From Clostridium sp. C2-6-12 (GTDB lineage: Bacteria; Bacillota; Clostridia; Clostridiales; Clostridiaceae), in contig NZ_JAABNP010000026.1 in NCBI RefSeq assembly GCF_009928485.1, positions 1-64,000 on the forward strand: a stretch of DNA of 64,000 nucleotides, given 5' to 3'. The notes under the pieces were generated by a model, which worked only from the letters and a program-made list of their open reading frames with translations, was not told the origin of the DNA and made no database searches. Position 1 is the first letter of the stretch; each line of letters starts with the position of its first letter. This document shows, piece after piece, positions 16,271 to 25,477 of this stretch. The translations under genes were made by a program, and so were the position numbers.

Positions 16271-17029
16271 ATGGTTAATACTTACTTTGTACCAAAAGAA
16301 GTAAATTCAAATCATTTAAAAATCATAGCAATTATTGCTATGGCCATAGATCATATTGCTTATGGTTTTGTGCCGGAGGGTAGTATTTTAGGTCAGATAA
16401 TGCATACAATTGGTAGAATTACAATGCCTATTATGTGTTTTTCTCTTGCAGAGGGGTATCATAAAACAAAAAATCTAAAAAAGTATGTTATTAGATTGTT
16501 TATATTCATGATAATATCATATATTCCTTACCTATTTTTTACTACAGGAAAAATGCCCATATCATTTGATAACTCAAGCAATATATATTTTAAATTTCCA
16601 ACTAGTGTTATTTATACATTGTTTATAGGAATTATATCCCTCATAGTATGGGATTTAAAAGAACTAAATAAATTTTTAAAAGCTTTAATATTGCTAGTTC
16701 TTTTAGATGCAGCAACTTATGGAGACTGGGGTACAACTTGTGTTTTATGGGTTTTGGTATTTGGTATTTTTTATGGCGATTTTAAGAAACAAATCATAGG
16801 GTATTTGCTTGTAGCATTTCCTTTGTTCTTAATTGTTATATTAATGTTTTTTAATATTATAGATGGAGTGTGGTGGGAAAAGATATATATTTTCGGATTG
16901 TTACTCCCAATTCCATTGTTATCAAATTATAATGGGAAATTAGGAGAGCATAATTTAAAGTGGCTGTTTTACGTATTTTATCCACTCCATTTGCTTATTA
17001 TTGGATATATTAAATATATTGTGTTGTAG
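16271..17029 (+). CDS. TraX family membrane protein
   Basis: A 252-residue integral membrane protein with about seven or eight hydrophobic segments. The TraX family start is clear (LKIIAIIAMAIDHIAYGF), as is MPIMCFSLAEGYHKTKN. TraX acetylates F-pilin in E. coli plasmids, but clostridial chromosomal members are solitary and probably acyltransferases of unknown target. TGAGG precedes ATG 16271. Confidence 0.85.
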   Translation: MVNTYFVPKEVNSNHLKIIAIIAMAIDHIAYGFVPEGSILGQIMHTIGRITMPIMCFSLAEGYHKTKNLKKYVIRLFIFMIISYIPYLFFTTGKMPISFDNSSNIYFKFPTSVIYTLFIGIISLIVWDLKELNKFLKALILLVLLDAATYGDWGTTCVLWVLVFGIFYGDFKKQIIGYLLVAFPLFLIVILMFFNIIDGVWWEKIYIFGLLLPIPLLSNYNGKLGEHNLKWLFYVFYPLHLLIIGYIKYIVL

Positions 17030-17044
17030 ATTAGGAAGTATATA

Positions 17045-17082
17045 AATGAATATTGTTCATTGACAAATGAATAATATTCATT
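17045..17082 (+). promoter_or_regulatory. double TetR-type operator
   Basis: Two palindromes stand side by side: AATGAATATTGTTCATT (17045-17061) and the perfect AATGAATAATATTCATT (17066-17082). A related palindrome is at 17755-17771 before the methyltransferase gene. This placement fits autoregulation by the TetR protein that follows. Confidence 0.65.
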
Positions 17083-17111
17083 TATAATCCTAAATATGGA
17101 TGGTGATTTAC

Positions 17112-17687
17112 TTGAGGACAATTAAACCAATTGATGAAAGACGACAGGAAATATTAGATGGAGCTATGAAGCTTTTTAGTGAAAAAGGATATGATAGAAC
17201 ATCTATTTCAGATATTTCTAAATTTTTGGGAATATCTCAAGGCTTGTGTTATAGATACTTTAAATCAAAGGAAGAAATATTTGAAAGTGCAATTGATGAA
17301 TATGCAAATAGTATAGCTGATGAAATGATAAAGGTAATAAAAATTCCAAACATGTCTCTTGAAGAAAAAATTTTAAGTAAGTGGAATTTTAATGATTTAG
17401 AGAAAAAAGAGGATTCCTACTACAGAGTTTTTCATGGAGAAAATTCAAAGCCGCTACATGACCGTATGTCTATAAATATTTGTAGAAAGGTTACTCCATA
17501 TATTCAAGAAGAGATAGAAAAGGAAATTGCTAATGGAAAATTAAAAGTTGAAGACCCAGCAATGCTTGCATCTTTCTGTGTTTATGGACAATTAGGAATA
17601 TTACTTGATACAAGTATAAGTGATGAAGTAAGAACTAATAGGATCAGTGAGTTTTTATTAGATTTAATAGGAAGATATAAAATATAA
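17112..17687 (+). CDS. TetR/AcrR family transcriptional regulator
   Basis: A 191-residue regulator with an N-terminal HTH (RRQEILDGAMKLFSEKGYDR then ISDISKFLGISQGLCYRYF) and a helical ligand/dimer domain. TTG 17112 is chosen because GGATGGTG lies about seven bases upstream; ATG 17100 and GTG 17103 overlap that site. Palindromes just upstream and before the next gene suggest that it represses both itself and the methyltransferase. Ligand unknown. Confidence 0.8.
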   Translation: MRTIKPIDERRQEILDGAMKLFSEKGYDRTSISDISKFLGISQGLCYRYFKSKEEIFESAIDEYANSIADEMIKVIKIPNMSLEEKILSKWNFNDLEKKEDSYYRVFHGENSKPLHDRMSINICRKVTPYIQEEIEKEIANGKLKVEDPAMLASFCVYGQLGILLDTSISDEVRTNRISEFLLDLIGRYKI

Positions 17688-17719
17688 TGAAATAATTAAT
17701 CTTAGTGATTACATATAAA

Positions 17720-17736
17720 AGTCCCCACATGGGGAC
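17720..17736. other. short GC-rich hairpin between TetR and methyltransferase genes
   Basis: GTCCCC-ACAT-GGGGAC. On the plus strand it is followed by A's; on the minus strand by TTTT. It may end minus-strand transcripts or stabilise mRNA ends. Confidence 0.35.
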
Positions 17737-17754
17737 AAAATATTACAAATATAA

Positions 17755-17771
17755 TGAATGAAATTCATTCA
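17755..17771 (+). promoter_or_regulatory. TetR-type operator
   Basis: A perfect 17-bp palindrome TGAATGAAATTCATTCA, 12 bases before the AGGAGG of the methyltransferase gene and similar to the operators at 17045-17082. Confidence 0.6.
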
Positions 17772-17798
17772 CTAAATAAATTTTAGGAGGATTAAATC

Positions 17799-18404
17799 GT
17801 GAAAGAAGAAAAAGAAAAATCAATTAATCATTTTAACAGTACTGCAAAGGAGTATGATAACTCCTTTGATGGCAAATTTGTAAAGGTAATGTATGAGCCT
17901 TTATTAGAAGAAATAAAGGAAAATTCAGAAGGTAAATTACTGGACGTGGGCTGTGGCACAGGAAATATTCTTTGTAAATTAGTAAATGGAAAAAGAGAGC
18001 TATTTGGAATTGATCTGTCTGAAAATATGGTAAAAGAATGTAAGAAAAGAATGGAAGATAATGCAGAAATAAAAGTAGCAGATGCAGAGCATATGCCATA
18101 CAAAGATAACTTTTTTGATGTATTAATTTGCAATGCTTCCTTTCACCATTACCCACATCCAGAAGAAGTGTTAAAGGAAATGAAACGAGTTCTTAAAAGT
18201 GGAGGCAGGCTATTGATTGGAGAGGGCTATGCTCTTCAACCCTTTAGAGCCCTTCTTAATTTATCATTTCGCTTTTCAAATAGTGGTGATTTTAAGAGCT
18301 ATGGAAAAAATGAATTTATTAGAATGTTAGAGAATAATGGCTTTAGTTTAGCGAAAGTAAAAAAGACAAGCAGTCGTACAGTTTTATATATGGCTATGGC
18401 ATAA
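17799..18404 (+). CDS. class I SAM-dependent methyltransferase
   Basis: A 201-residue methyltransferase with motif I LLDVGCGTGNIL near residues 47-58, IDLSENMVKE, ICNASFHHYPHPEEVL and VLKSGGRLLIGEGY, the pattern of UbiE/Coq5-like metabolite methyltransferases. GTG 17799 follows AGGAGG. Preceded by a TetR operator, so probably inducible by the TetR ligand and perhaps part of a detoxification response. Confidence 0.8.
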   Translation: MKEEKEKSINHFNSTAKEYDNSFDGKFVKVMYEPLLEEIKENSEGKLLDVGCGTGNILCKLVNGKRELFGIDLSENMVKECKKRMEDNAEIKVADAEHMPYKDNFFDVLICNASFHHYPHPEEVLKEMKRVLKSGGRLLIGEGYALQPFRALLNLSFRFSNSGDFKSYGKNEFIRMLENNGFSLAKVKKTSSRTVLYMAMA

Positions 18405-18423
18405 GAAAGAATAAGAATATGAA

Positions 18424-18463
18424 AAAAACAGGCAATATGGTAGCTCGATCATATTGTCTGTTT
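18424..18463 (+). terminator. Rho-independent terminator
   Basis: AAACAGGCAATATG pairs with CATATTGTCTGTTT (one G-U), loop GTAGCTCGAT-like. Confidence 0.7.
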
Positions 18464-18595
18464 CTAATTAGGAATTATATATAGTTAATATCTTTTCAAT
18501 CTTCAGAGATATCAGTTCTTTTGAATTCATATAGTAATAATTAATAAATGCTAATGAAATTGTTTAAATAATGCTATTTATTTAAGCAGTGATTT

Positions 18596-18604
18596 TGATA
18601 TAAT
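18596..18604 (+). promoter_or_regulatory. extended -10 promoter of ROK gene
   Basis: TGATATAAT at 18596-18604, about 60 bases before the ROK start; no clear -35. Confidence 0.4.
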
Positions 18605-18664
18605 ATATAAAGTGAAATTAATAATAAAATGTTAATAATTACCGGAAAGGAAGGGTTATTAAGA

Positions 18665-19558
18665 ATGAAATATTTAGTTTTAGACATTGGAGGCAGTGCT
18701 ATTAAATATGCCCTAATGACAGAAGAATTGGAGTTTATTGAAAAAGGAAAAGTTCCAACACCTATGGACACTATTGAAAATTTTGTAGAGGCAGTAGGTG
18801 GAATATATGATAAGTATAAGGAGCAAATAGAAGGAATGGCTATAAGTATGCCAGGAGTTTTAGATAGTGAAAGAGGTTATGCTTATTCTGGAGGAGCTTT
18901 AGATTATAATTGTGATAAAGAAATTGTGAAAATTCTACAGGAAAGATGTAATACAAAAATAACTATAGAAAATGATGGTAAGTGCGCAGCTCTTGCAGAA
19001 GTTTGGAAGGGCAGCTTAAAGGATTATAATGATGGAGTTGTAGTTGTTCTTGGAACTGGTGTAGGTGGAGGAATAATTAAAGATAGAAAGCTTCATAAAG
19101 GCAGACATTTTTTTGCGGGTGAATTTAGCTTCATGACTACAAACATTAATGATCCAGAAAAATTTGAAAATTGCTGGGGAAATGTAAGCGGTTCAAAGGA
19201 ATTAATCAGCGGTGTGGCAAAAGCAAAAAATATAGCTCCAGAGGAATTAGATGGCTTTAAGGTATTTGAATATGCAAACAATGGAGATGAAGAGGTTCTA
19301 AAAGTTTTAAATGATTTTACATATAAGTTAGCTGTTCAAATTTTTAATTTACAATGTGTTTTAGATCCTGAGGTTTTTGCTATAGGTGGAGGCATAAGTG
19401 CTCAAGACATATTGCTTGAATATATAAAAAAGAACATAGACAAGCATTATAAAATGTTTGAAAAGTTTAATTTCCCAAAACCTAATGTAGTACGTTGTGA
19501 ATATAGAAATGATGCTAATTTAATTGGAGCATTATATAATTTTGTAAATCGTAATTAG
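18665..19558 (+). CDS. ROK family sugar kinase
   Basis: A 297-residue ROK protein. Phosphate-1 loop LDIGGSAIKYAL is at the N-terminus, the catalytic Asp is in TIENDGKCAALAE near residue 103, and the adenosine/phosphate-2 loop is VLGTGVGGGII. The usual zinc motif CxCGxxGC is absent (only ENCWGN is present), as in many clostridial ROK kinases. The substrate is probably a hexose or amino sugar. ATG 18665 has AAGGAAGGG upstream. It converges on the AraC gene and may serve the sugar cluster that follows. Confidence 0.8.
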   Translation: MKYLVLDIGGSAIKYALMTEELEFIEKGKVPTPMDTIENFVEAVGGIYDKYKEQIEGMAISMPGVLDSERGYAYSGGALDYNCDKEIVKILQERCNTKITIENDGKCAALAEVWKGSLKDYNDGVVVVLGTGVGGGIIKDRKLHKGRHFFAGEFSFMTTNINDPEKFENCWGNVSGSKELISGVAKAKNIAPEELDGFKVFEYANNGDEEVLKVLNDFTYKLAVQIFNLQCVLDPEVFAIGGGISAQDILLEYIKKNIDKHYKMFEKFNFPKPNVVRCEYRNDANLIGALYNFVNRN

Positions 19559-19592
19559 GCCTTTTATAGATTGATTAGTTTGTTGTATAAAT

Positions 19593-19640
19593 AATGAATG
19601 GTGAATGCTTTTGGAATAAGTGCTTCACCATTCATTTTTA
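19593..19640. terminator. bidirectional terminator between ROK (+) and AraC (-)
   Basis: AATGAATGGTGAA pairs with TTCACCATTCATT, with T-rich flanks on the plus strand and A-rich on the other. Confidence 0.75.
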
Positions 19641-19645
19641 TATTG

Positions 19646-20698
19646 CTAAAGTTTAGTATTTAATTGATCTCTATATTGATTAGGAGAAACTCCATAAACC
19701 TTCTTAAAGGTTCTTATAAAATGGGTATCATTTTCATAACCAATAGCATCGCTAATATCTCGAATTCTTAAATCTGTTGAGGATAAAAGTTCAATTGCTT
19801 TATTTAATTTTAAGGTTTGAATCATTTCTTTAAAAGTATGTCCTGTTGTTGTTTTTATAAGCTTGCTTAAATAAGGTATTGAAAAATGAAATTCATTTGA
19901 TAAATCATCTAAAGTAATAGTTTTATAATTTCCTTGAATATAAGAAATTATTGAGGCAAGCTGTTTGTTAGTCTTTTGGAGTTCTTGAGGTAATTCCACC
20001 TTATTAATATCATTCCTTAGTAAATTTGCAAAGAGTATCATTATTTGATTGTCTAAAATTTTGTTGCTGTATTTCTTATTTTCAATGTCTTCAATTATAA
20101 TTTCACAAAGAATTTTCTTTATAGTAGGATTATTATTTGTGCGGAATATAATGTAGTTATTATAATTTTTAGTATATAAAATCTTAGTAAAGAACGCAGA
20201 CAAGATATTTTCTTCGCTTAATACTTCTAAAAAGGTATCATTAAAGGTGCTTCTTCTGATTAAAAAATTCATAAGGACAGTATCATCGTAAATTCCAACA
20301 GAATGTTCAACATTAGGAGGTAAAATGTATAAGTCACCTTCATTAAAAATAATTTCATCTCCAGAAATATTTTGTTTAAAGCTTCCAGAGTATACATAAC
20401 TCATTTCAAAAAAACTATGCTTATGATTAAATTCAGGAGTATATCTATAGTGTTTTAGTGCTATGACATTATGCTTTTTCTTTTCAACAAAAAGCAGGTC
20501 TTCTGGCATGAAAGAAGGATCAATACCATGGTCAACTCCAGGAATGAGAAGCCTTAATTTCTTTATATAGTCTATATCTAAATTTTCCATAAATGCTTTA
20601 TAGGTATCAGGATTTTGTTTAGCTAAATAATATTTTTTATAATATAATTCGTCTTCTGTATATTCTCTTAAAAATTTATCTAATTCCTCTATGTTCAT
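19646..20698 (-). CDS. AraC family transcriptional regulator
   Basis: A 350-residue regulator. Residues about 75-150 form a cupin-like sugar-sensing domain (FNHKHSFFEMSYVYSGSF, INEGDLYILPPNVEHSV-like), and the C-terminal ~95 residues form the double HTH (LDDLSNEFHFSIPYLSKLIK and IRDISDAIGYENDTHFIRTF then FKKVYGVSPNQYR). It is divergent from a GPH sugar transporter followed by a rhamnosidase, so it probably activates them in response to rhamnose or a rhamnoside. Start is ATG 20696-20698. Confidence 0.85.
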   Translation of the reverse strand: MNIEELDKFLREYTEDELYYKKYYLAKQNPDTYKAFMENLDIDYIKKLRLLIPGVDHGIDPSFMPEDLLFVEKKKHNVIALKHYRYTPEFNHKHSFFEMSYVYSGSFKQNISGDEIIFNEGDLYILPPNVEHSVGIYDDTVLMNFLIRRSTFNDTFLEVLSEENILSAFFTKILYTKNYNNYIIFRTNNNPTIKKILCEIIIEDIENKKYSNKILDNQIMILFANLLRNDINKVELPQELQKTNKQLASIISYIQGNYKTITLDDLSNEFHFSIPYLSKLIKTTTGHTFKEMIQTLKLNKAIELLSSTDLRIRDISDAIGYENDTHFIRTFKKVYGVSPNQYRDQLNTKL

Positions 20699-20922
20699 TT
20701 TTTACATCAATTCCTTTCTATAAATACAAAAAAACTATGAAAGAATTTCTTATAGATTTTTATTCTTATGTACTTTGAATTTATTATGTAAAAACTATAA
20801 TCCTAAGATTAAAAAATGTCAGTTATTTTCATTAATTTATGTTATTGGTTTTAAGATGATTTTGAAATATTATATGAATATAGTGTTTGATTAACATAAA
20901 GTTTGGGCCCAGCTTGTAATCG

Positions 20923-20958
20923 ATAACTTATGAATAAATAACTTATGAGTTATAAGTT
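20923..20958 (+). promoter_or_regulatory. probable AraC binding repeats before the transporter gene
   Basis: Two direct copies of ATAACTTATGA (20923-20933 and 20938-20948), 15 bp apart, followed by an inverted AACTTAT/ATAAGTT at 20940-20958. The spacing is shorter than the usual ~21 bp of AraC half sites. The position suits a regulator site for the transporter gene. Confidence 0.4.
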
Positions 20959-20974
20959 AAGTAGGAGGAGAAAT

Positions 20975-22348
20975 ATGGATATAAATTCAAAGGCAAATGT
21001 TAATATTTCAGCTAACAGTGAAAATAATAAAGTTGGTTTTGGCGAAAAAGTATCTTATGGATTTGGAAATTTAGCAGGGAATCTTTTATTGACTACTGCA
21101 AATACCTTTATAAGTTTTTTCTATACAGATATTGCAGGAATTGCAGTAGCAACAGTTGGATTTATTTTACTTGCAGGAAGAATTCTTGATGGAGTTGCTG
21201 ATTTAGCAATGGGGGCAATTGTTGATAAGACAAAAACTAAGCTTGGAAAGGCTCGCCCTTGGCTTTTATGGCTAGCTATACCTTATGCAGTTTCATTAAT
21301 ACTAATGTTTACGGCACCAGATTTAAGCAGTAACGGTAAAATTGTTTATGCATTTATTACATATATTTTTGGAATGCTTATGTTTACAGGAACAGCAACT
21401 CCATATAACGTTTTGAGTGCTTTAATAAGTCAAGATTCAAATGTAAGATCACAATTAAGTTCTTATAGAAGTATGTTTGGTTTTTTAGGTGCATTAATAC
21501 TTAGTATAATTACAATGCCTTTAGTAAAGACTTTTGGCGATGGAAAAAGAGGATGGCTTCTTCTTGCAGTTGTATATGGAATAGCATCAGCGGTATTATA
21601 TTTTATGTGTTTTAAGAATACAAAAGAAAGAGTAGCAGCACCAGTAGAAAATGCTGATTTCTCTTTAAAAGATGGATTAAAAACATTATTTAGAAATAAA
21701 TATTGGGCAATTATTGTAGCTAGTATTGTAATCATATTTATATCAGCAGGGCTTGGTGGAGTAAATGTTTATTATGCTCAATATGTACTTGGAAATCCAA
21801 ATTTAGTTGGAGTAATTGGAACAGCATCTTTTTTACCTATAATTGCAGGATCATTTTTAGCAGGACCTGTTCTTACTAAGTTTGGGAAAAGAAACACTGC
21901 TTTAGGTGGAATAATATTAACTATAGTTGGTTCAATACCTATGGCATTAGCTCCAACAAATATTACAATGATCATAGTAGGACTAGTTATTAAAGGGTTA
22001 GGCTCAGCAGGATTCTTAGTTTCAGCTTTTGCAATGCTTGGGGATACAGTAGAATATGGTCAATGGAAACATGGAATTCGTATTGAAGGCTTAACTTTTG
22101 CAGCAGAAGGTTTTGCTGCAAAAGTAGGTACAGGATTAGGCGGAGCAGTACTTGGAGCAATATTAGGTCTTGGTGGATATATTGGAGGACAAGCTACTCA
22201 AAGTGCTTCAGCAATTATGGCAATGAAGGTTTCCTTTGCATATGCACCAATTGCTGCATCAGTACTAACTGCAGTATTACTTTATTTCTACGATTTAGAT
22301 AAAATATATCCTAAAATTATTGCAGAATTAAAGGAAAGAAATAAATAG
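20975..22348 (+). CDS. GPH family sugar:cation symporter
   Basis: A 457-residue, 12-TM MFS-type transporter of the glycoside-pentoside-hexuronide family. The signature is clear: GEKVSYGFGNLAGNLL at the N-terminus, DGVADLAMGAIVDKTKTKLGKARPWLL near residues 65-95, and FAMLGDTVEYGQWKHGIRIEG in the second half. It imports glycosides with Na+ or H+. ATG 20975 follows AGGAGGAG; the upstream ATG 20945 lies in the operator and has no binding site. With the AraC and GH78 genes it forms a rhamnoside uptake set. Confidence 0.9.
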   Translation: MDINSKANVNISANSENNKVGFGEKVSYGFGNLAGNLLLTTANTFISFFYTDIAGIAVATVGFILLAGRILDGVADLAMGAIVDKTKTKLGKARPWLLWLAIPYAVSLILMFTAPDLSSNGKIVYAFITYIFGMLMFTGTATPYNVLSALISQDSNVRSQLSSYRSMFGFLGALILSIITMPLVKTFGDGKRGWLLLAVVYGIASAVLYFMCFKNTKERVAAPVENADFSLKDGLKTLFRNKYWAIIVASIVIIFISAGLGGVNVYYAQYVLGNPNLVGVIGTASFLPIIAGSFLAGPVLTKFGKRNTALGGIILTIVGSIPMALAPTNITMIIVGLVIKGLGSAGFLVSAFAMLGDTVEYGQWKHGIRIEGLTFAAEGFAAKVGTGLGGAVLGAILGLGGYIGGQATQSASAIMAMKVSFAYAPIAASVLTAVLLYFYDLDKIYPKIIAELKERNK

Positions 22349-22376
22349 TAACATAAATTATAATGGTTTGAACTTT

Positions 22377-22413
22377 AATTAGGCATTAAGTTATTTTAAC
22401 TTATGCCTAATTA
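22377..22413 (+). terminator. Rho-independent terminator after transporter
   Basis: AATTAGGCATTAAGTTA pairs with TAACTTATGCCTAATT (one bulge). The rhamnosidase therefore probably has its own promoter or depends on read-through. Confidence 0.65.
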
Positions 22414-22544
22414 TACATTTAAAAAATATATAGAATTCAATTAAATTTGCATATTTATTATTAATAATCTTTGTTTAAATAGCATTGAGTATAATAATAC
22501 ATTTTTAATTGAAATATACATAGATAGCTGAGAGGAGTTTTAGT

Positions 22545-25241
22545 ATGCTATTTGTAAGAAACTTAAAATGTGAATATTTAGAAAATCCAACAGGAATAGA
22601 TAGAGTAAATCCAAGATTGAGCTGGCAGATTATTTCTGATAAGAGAAATGTTAAACAGCAGCAATTTCAAATACAAGTTGCAACAGACGAAGAATTTAAT
22701 AATATTGTATGGAACATGCATACCTTCTCTGAAAAATCAATTCATATTCCTTATGAAGGAGCACCTCTTGAAAGTAAAAAGCGTTATTTTTATCGAGTTA
22801 AGGTATGGATTAGCAAGGAAGAAGAATCTGATTGGAGTCATACTTCTTTTTGGGAAATGGGCTTGATTAATGCTTCAGAATGGAAAGCTGAGTGGATTTC
22901 TGTAAAAGAACAAAAAATAAATGAAGAGTTTAAAGCTAGAGTTCCTTTTAGCTGCTTTAAGAACTTTTCCATAAATAAAAAGGTTAAGAAAGCTGTAGTT
23001 TATGTGACAAGTTTAGGTGTATATGAACTTTATATAAATGGAAAAAGAGTTGGAGAAGATTATCTAACACCAGGTTGGACAGACTATAATTATCGTATTC
23101 AATATCAGACTTATGAGGTTTCCCATTTAATTAAAGCTGAGGATAATAAACTTAAGGCAACAATTGGAGAAGGCTGGTACAGTGGATATCTTGGATGGAC
23201 TAAGAGAAAAGACATTTATGGAAGTAAAAATGCTTTATTACTTCAAATGCATATTTATTATGAAGATGGAACAAGTGAAGTTATAGCTTCAGATGAATCT
23301 TGGAAGGAAGAAAAGTGTAACATATTAATGTCTGACATATATAATGGGGAAATATATGATGCAAGTCAAAAAGAGGAAGCTGCTATAAACAGTAATTTAG
23401 TAATTGTACCATATCCAAAAACACATTTAATTGCTCAAGAAAATGAACCAATTAGAATACAAGAAGAAATAGAACCATTATCAATATTTAAAACTCCAAA
23501 GGGAGAGCTTGTATTAGATATGGGACAGAATATGGCTGGTTTTGTACGCTTTAAGATTAAGGGAGAAAAAGGGCAAAAAGTAACTTTAGTTCATGGTGAG
23601 GTTTTAGATAAGGCTGGAAACTTCTATAGGGATAATATTAGGGATGCAGCTCAAAAAGTCACTTATATCTGCAATGGAAATGGGGAAGAAATATATGAAC
23701 CTCATTTTACTTTTCAAGGCTTCCGTTATGTTAAACTTGAAGGATTTTCAAAAGATATAAAGCTTTCTGATTTTACAGGGGTTGTACTTCATTCCGACAT
23801 GGAGCCTATAGGAAGTTTTGAAACTTCAGATAAAAATATTAATCAACTTCAACATAATATTTTATGGGGACAAAAGGGAAATTTTATTGATGTTCCAACA
23901 GATTGCCCTCAAAGAGATGAACGTTTAGGGTGGACAGGAGATGCACAAATCTTTGCAAGAACTGCCTGCTTTAATATGAATGCAGCACCTTTTTTTAGTA
24001 AGTGGTTAAAGGATCTTTCTTGTAATCAAATGTCAGATGGTGCAGTGCCTTTTGTAGTTCCTGACATTTTAAAGGGGACTTTCGCTGATGGAATGGGATT
24101 AACTACTGCTGGTTGGGGAGATGCAGCAGTTATATGTCCTTGGACAATTTATCAATGTTATGGAGATGAAAGTATATTAATACAGCAATATGACAGTATG
24201 AAAAATTGGATTAATTATATTAGAAATCAAGGTGACAATGAATATCTTTGGGATACTGGCCTTCAGCTTGCAGATTGGCTTGCTTTAGACAATAAAGAGG
24301 GGGGATTTTTTGGAGCAACCGATGGATACTTAGTTTCAACTGCATATTATGCTTATTCTACAGGGATCTTTGCAAAGATAGCAAAAGTATTAGGAAAATT
24401 TGATGATTACAAATTATATAGCGAGTTATATACTTCAATAAAAGAAGCTTATATTAATAGATTTTTTGATGAAGCAGGTAACTTAACAAGTGAAACTCAA
24501 ACTGCTCAAGTAATATCTTTATATTTTGATTTAGTACCAGAAAAATATAAAGAAAAGGTTGCTAAAAAATTAGTAGAATTAATAGAGAAGAAGAATATGC
24601 ACTTAGATACAGGATTTTTAGGAACTCCTTATATTTGCCACGTTCTATCTGATAATGGATATGAAGAAGTTGCTTATAAGCTGCTATTTAATACAGATTA
24701 TCCATCTTGGTTATATCAGGTGGAAAGAGGGGCTACAACCATGTGGGAGCATTGGGATAGTATTAAAGTTGATGGTTCCTTCTGGGATATAGGTATGAAT
24801 TCTTTCAACCATTATTCTTATGGTTCAGTAGGTGCATGGATGTACCAAAATATTGGTGGTATTGATATGGTTGAAGCAGGGTATAAAAAATCAAAAATAG
24901 CTCCAAAGTTATCGGAGAAATTAAGTTATACTAAGGCTGATTTAGAAACTATGTATGGTAAAATATCAGTTAGCTGGGAAGTAGTAGAGGATAAGATAAA
25001 TATAGATGTAGTAATTCCTCACAATACAACTTCAGTTATTACACTTCCTAAGGTTAAAAATATTGAAAAAATAAAGAAATATATTATAGAAACTTTTAAT
25101 GAAAAAACATTGCAGATTGATTTAACTAATGGTCTTGCTGAAACTTACGTGGATACTGATTTCCGCTTTAAAGTTTTAGGTGATAATCTTTCTTTTGAAA
25201 TAGGTTCAGGCACATATAGTTTTTCATATGAACATCTATAA
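22545..25241 (+). CDS. alpha-L-rhamnosidase (GH78)
   Basis: An 898-residue cytoplasmic enzyme without signal peptide that removes terminal alpha-L-rhamnose from glycosides. The family layout is visible: N-terminal Ig-like domain (NPTGIDRVNPRLSWQI), carbohydrate-binding domain (YVTSLGVYELYINGKRVG, LTPGWTDYNYRIQYQTY), then the (alpha/alpha)6 barrel with VPTDCPQRDERLGWTGDAQIF carrying the catalytic-region acidic residues, GWGDAAVICPW, and WEHWDS near the C-terminus, followed by a beta domain. Intracellular location fits uptake of small rhamnosides by the upstream GPH symporter. Followed by 41-bp hairpin repeats. Confidence 0.93.
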   Translation: MLFVRNLKCEYLENPTGIDRVNPRLSWQIISDKRNVKQQQFQIQVATDEEFNNIVWNMHTFSEKSIHIPYEGAPLESKKRYFYRVKVWISKEEESDWSHTSFWEMGLINASEWKAEWISVKEQKINEEFKARVPFSCFKNFSINKKVKKAVVYVTSLGVYELYINGKRVGEDYLTPGWTDYNYRIQYQTYEVSHLIKAEDNKLKATIGEGWYSGYLGWTKRKDIYGSKNALLLQMHIYYEDGTSEVIASDESWKEEKCNILMSDIYNGEIYDASQKEEAAINSNLVIVPYPKTHLIAQENEPIRIQEEIEPLSIFKTPKGELVLDMGQNMAGFVRFKIKGEKGQKVTLVHGEVLDKAGNFYRDNIRDAAQKVTYICNGNGEEIYEPHFTFQGFRYVKLEGFSKDIKLSDFTGVVLHSDMEPIGSFETSDKNINQLQHNILWGQKGNFIDVPTDCPQRDERLGWTGDAQIFARTACFNMNAAPFFSKWLKDLSCNQMSDGAVPFVVPDILKGTFADGMGLTTAGWGDAAVICPWTIYQCYGDESILIQQYDSMKNWINYIRNQGDNEYLWDTGLQLADWLALDNKEGGFFGATDGYLVSTAYYAYSTGIFAKIAKVLGKFDDYKLYSELYTSIKEAYINRFFDEAGNLTSETQTAQVISLYFDLVPEKYKEKVAKKLVELIEKKNMHLDTGFLGTPYICHVLSDNGYEEVAYKLLFNTDYPSWLYQVERGATTMWEHWDSIKVDGSFWDIGMNSFNHYSYGSVGAWMYQNIGGIDMVEAGYKKSKIAPKLSEKLSYTKADLETMYGKISVSWEVVEDKINIDVVIPHNTTSVITLPKVKNIEKIKKYIIETFNEKTLQIDLTNGLAETYVDTDFRFKVLGDNLSFEIGSGTYSFSYEHL

Positions 25242-25247
25242 AATATG

Positions 25248-25331
25248 CACCAATAAAAAAAGTGGCTATGCCACAATAAAGAACTATTCACCAATAAAAA
25301 AAGTGGCTATGCCACAATAAAAAACTTTTCA
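25248..25331 (+). repeat. 41-bp hairpin repeats (GTGGC stem), 2 copies
   Basis: Two tandem units with 41-bp period. Each has the palindrome GTGGCTATGCCAC (25262-25274 and 25303-25315) between CAATAAAAAAA and AATAAAGAAC or AATAAAAAAC. The flanks and loop TAT match the repeats at 8219-8329 while the stem differs in both arms, so base pairing is conserved. Confidence 0.85.
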
Positions 25332-25403
25332 CATATAAAATAAATTCTGAATTAAAACAGTTAAGAGGTTAATCAGAAATTCATTAAGTCAGAAAAATAT
25401 ATA

Positions 25404-25438
25404 ACATAGTGAACAAGAAGTTTTTTGTTCACTATGTT
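25404..25438. terminator. bidirectional terminator between rhamnosidase (+) and Uma2 fragment (-)
   Basis: AACATAGTGAACAA pairs perfectly with TTGTTCACTATGTT, followed by TATTTTTA on the plus strand. Confidence 0.75.
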
Positions 25439-25477
25439 TATTTTTACTTAAAATATAAACAAGCTTTTATATGAAAT

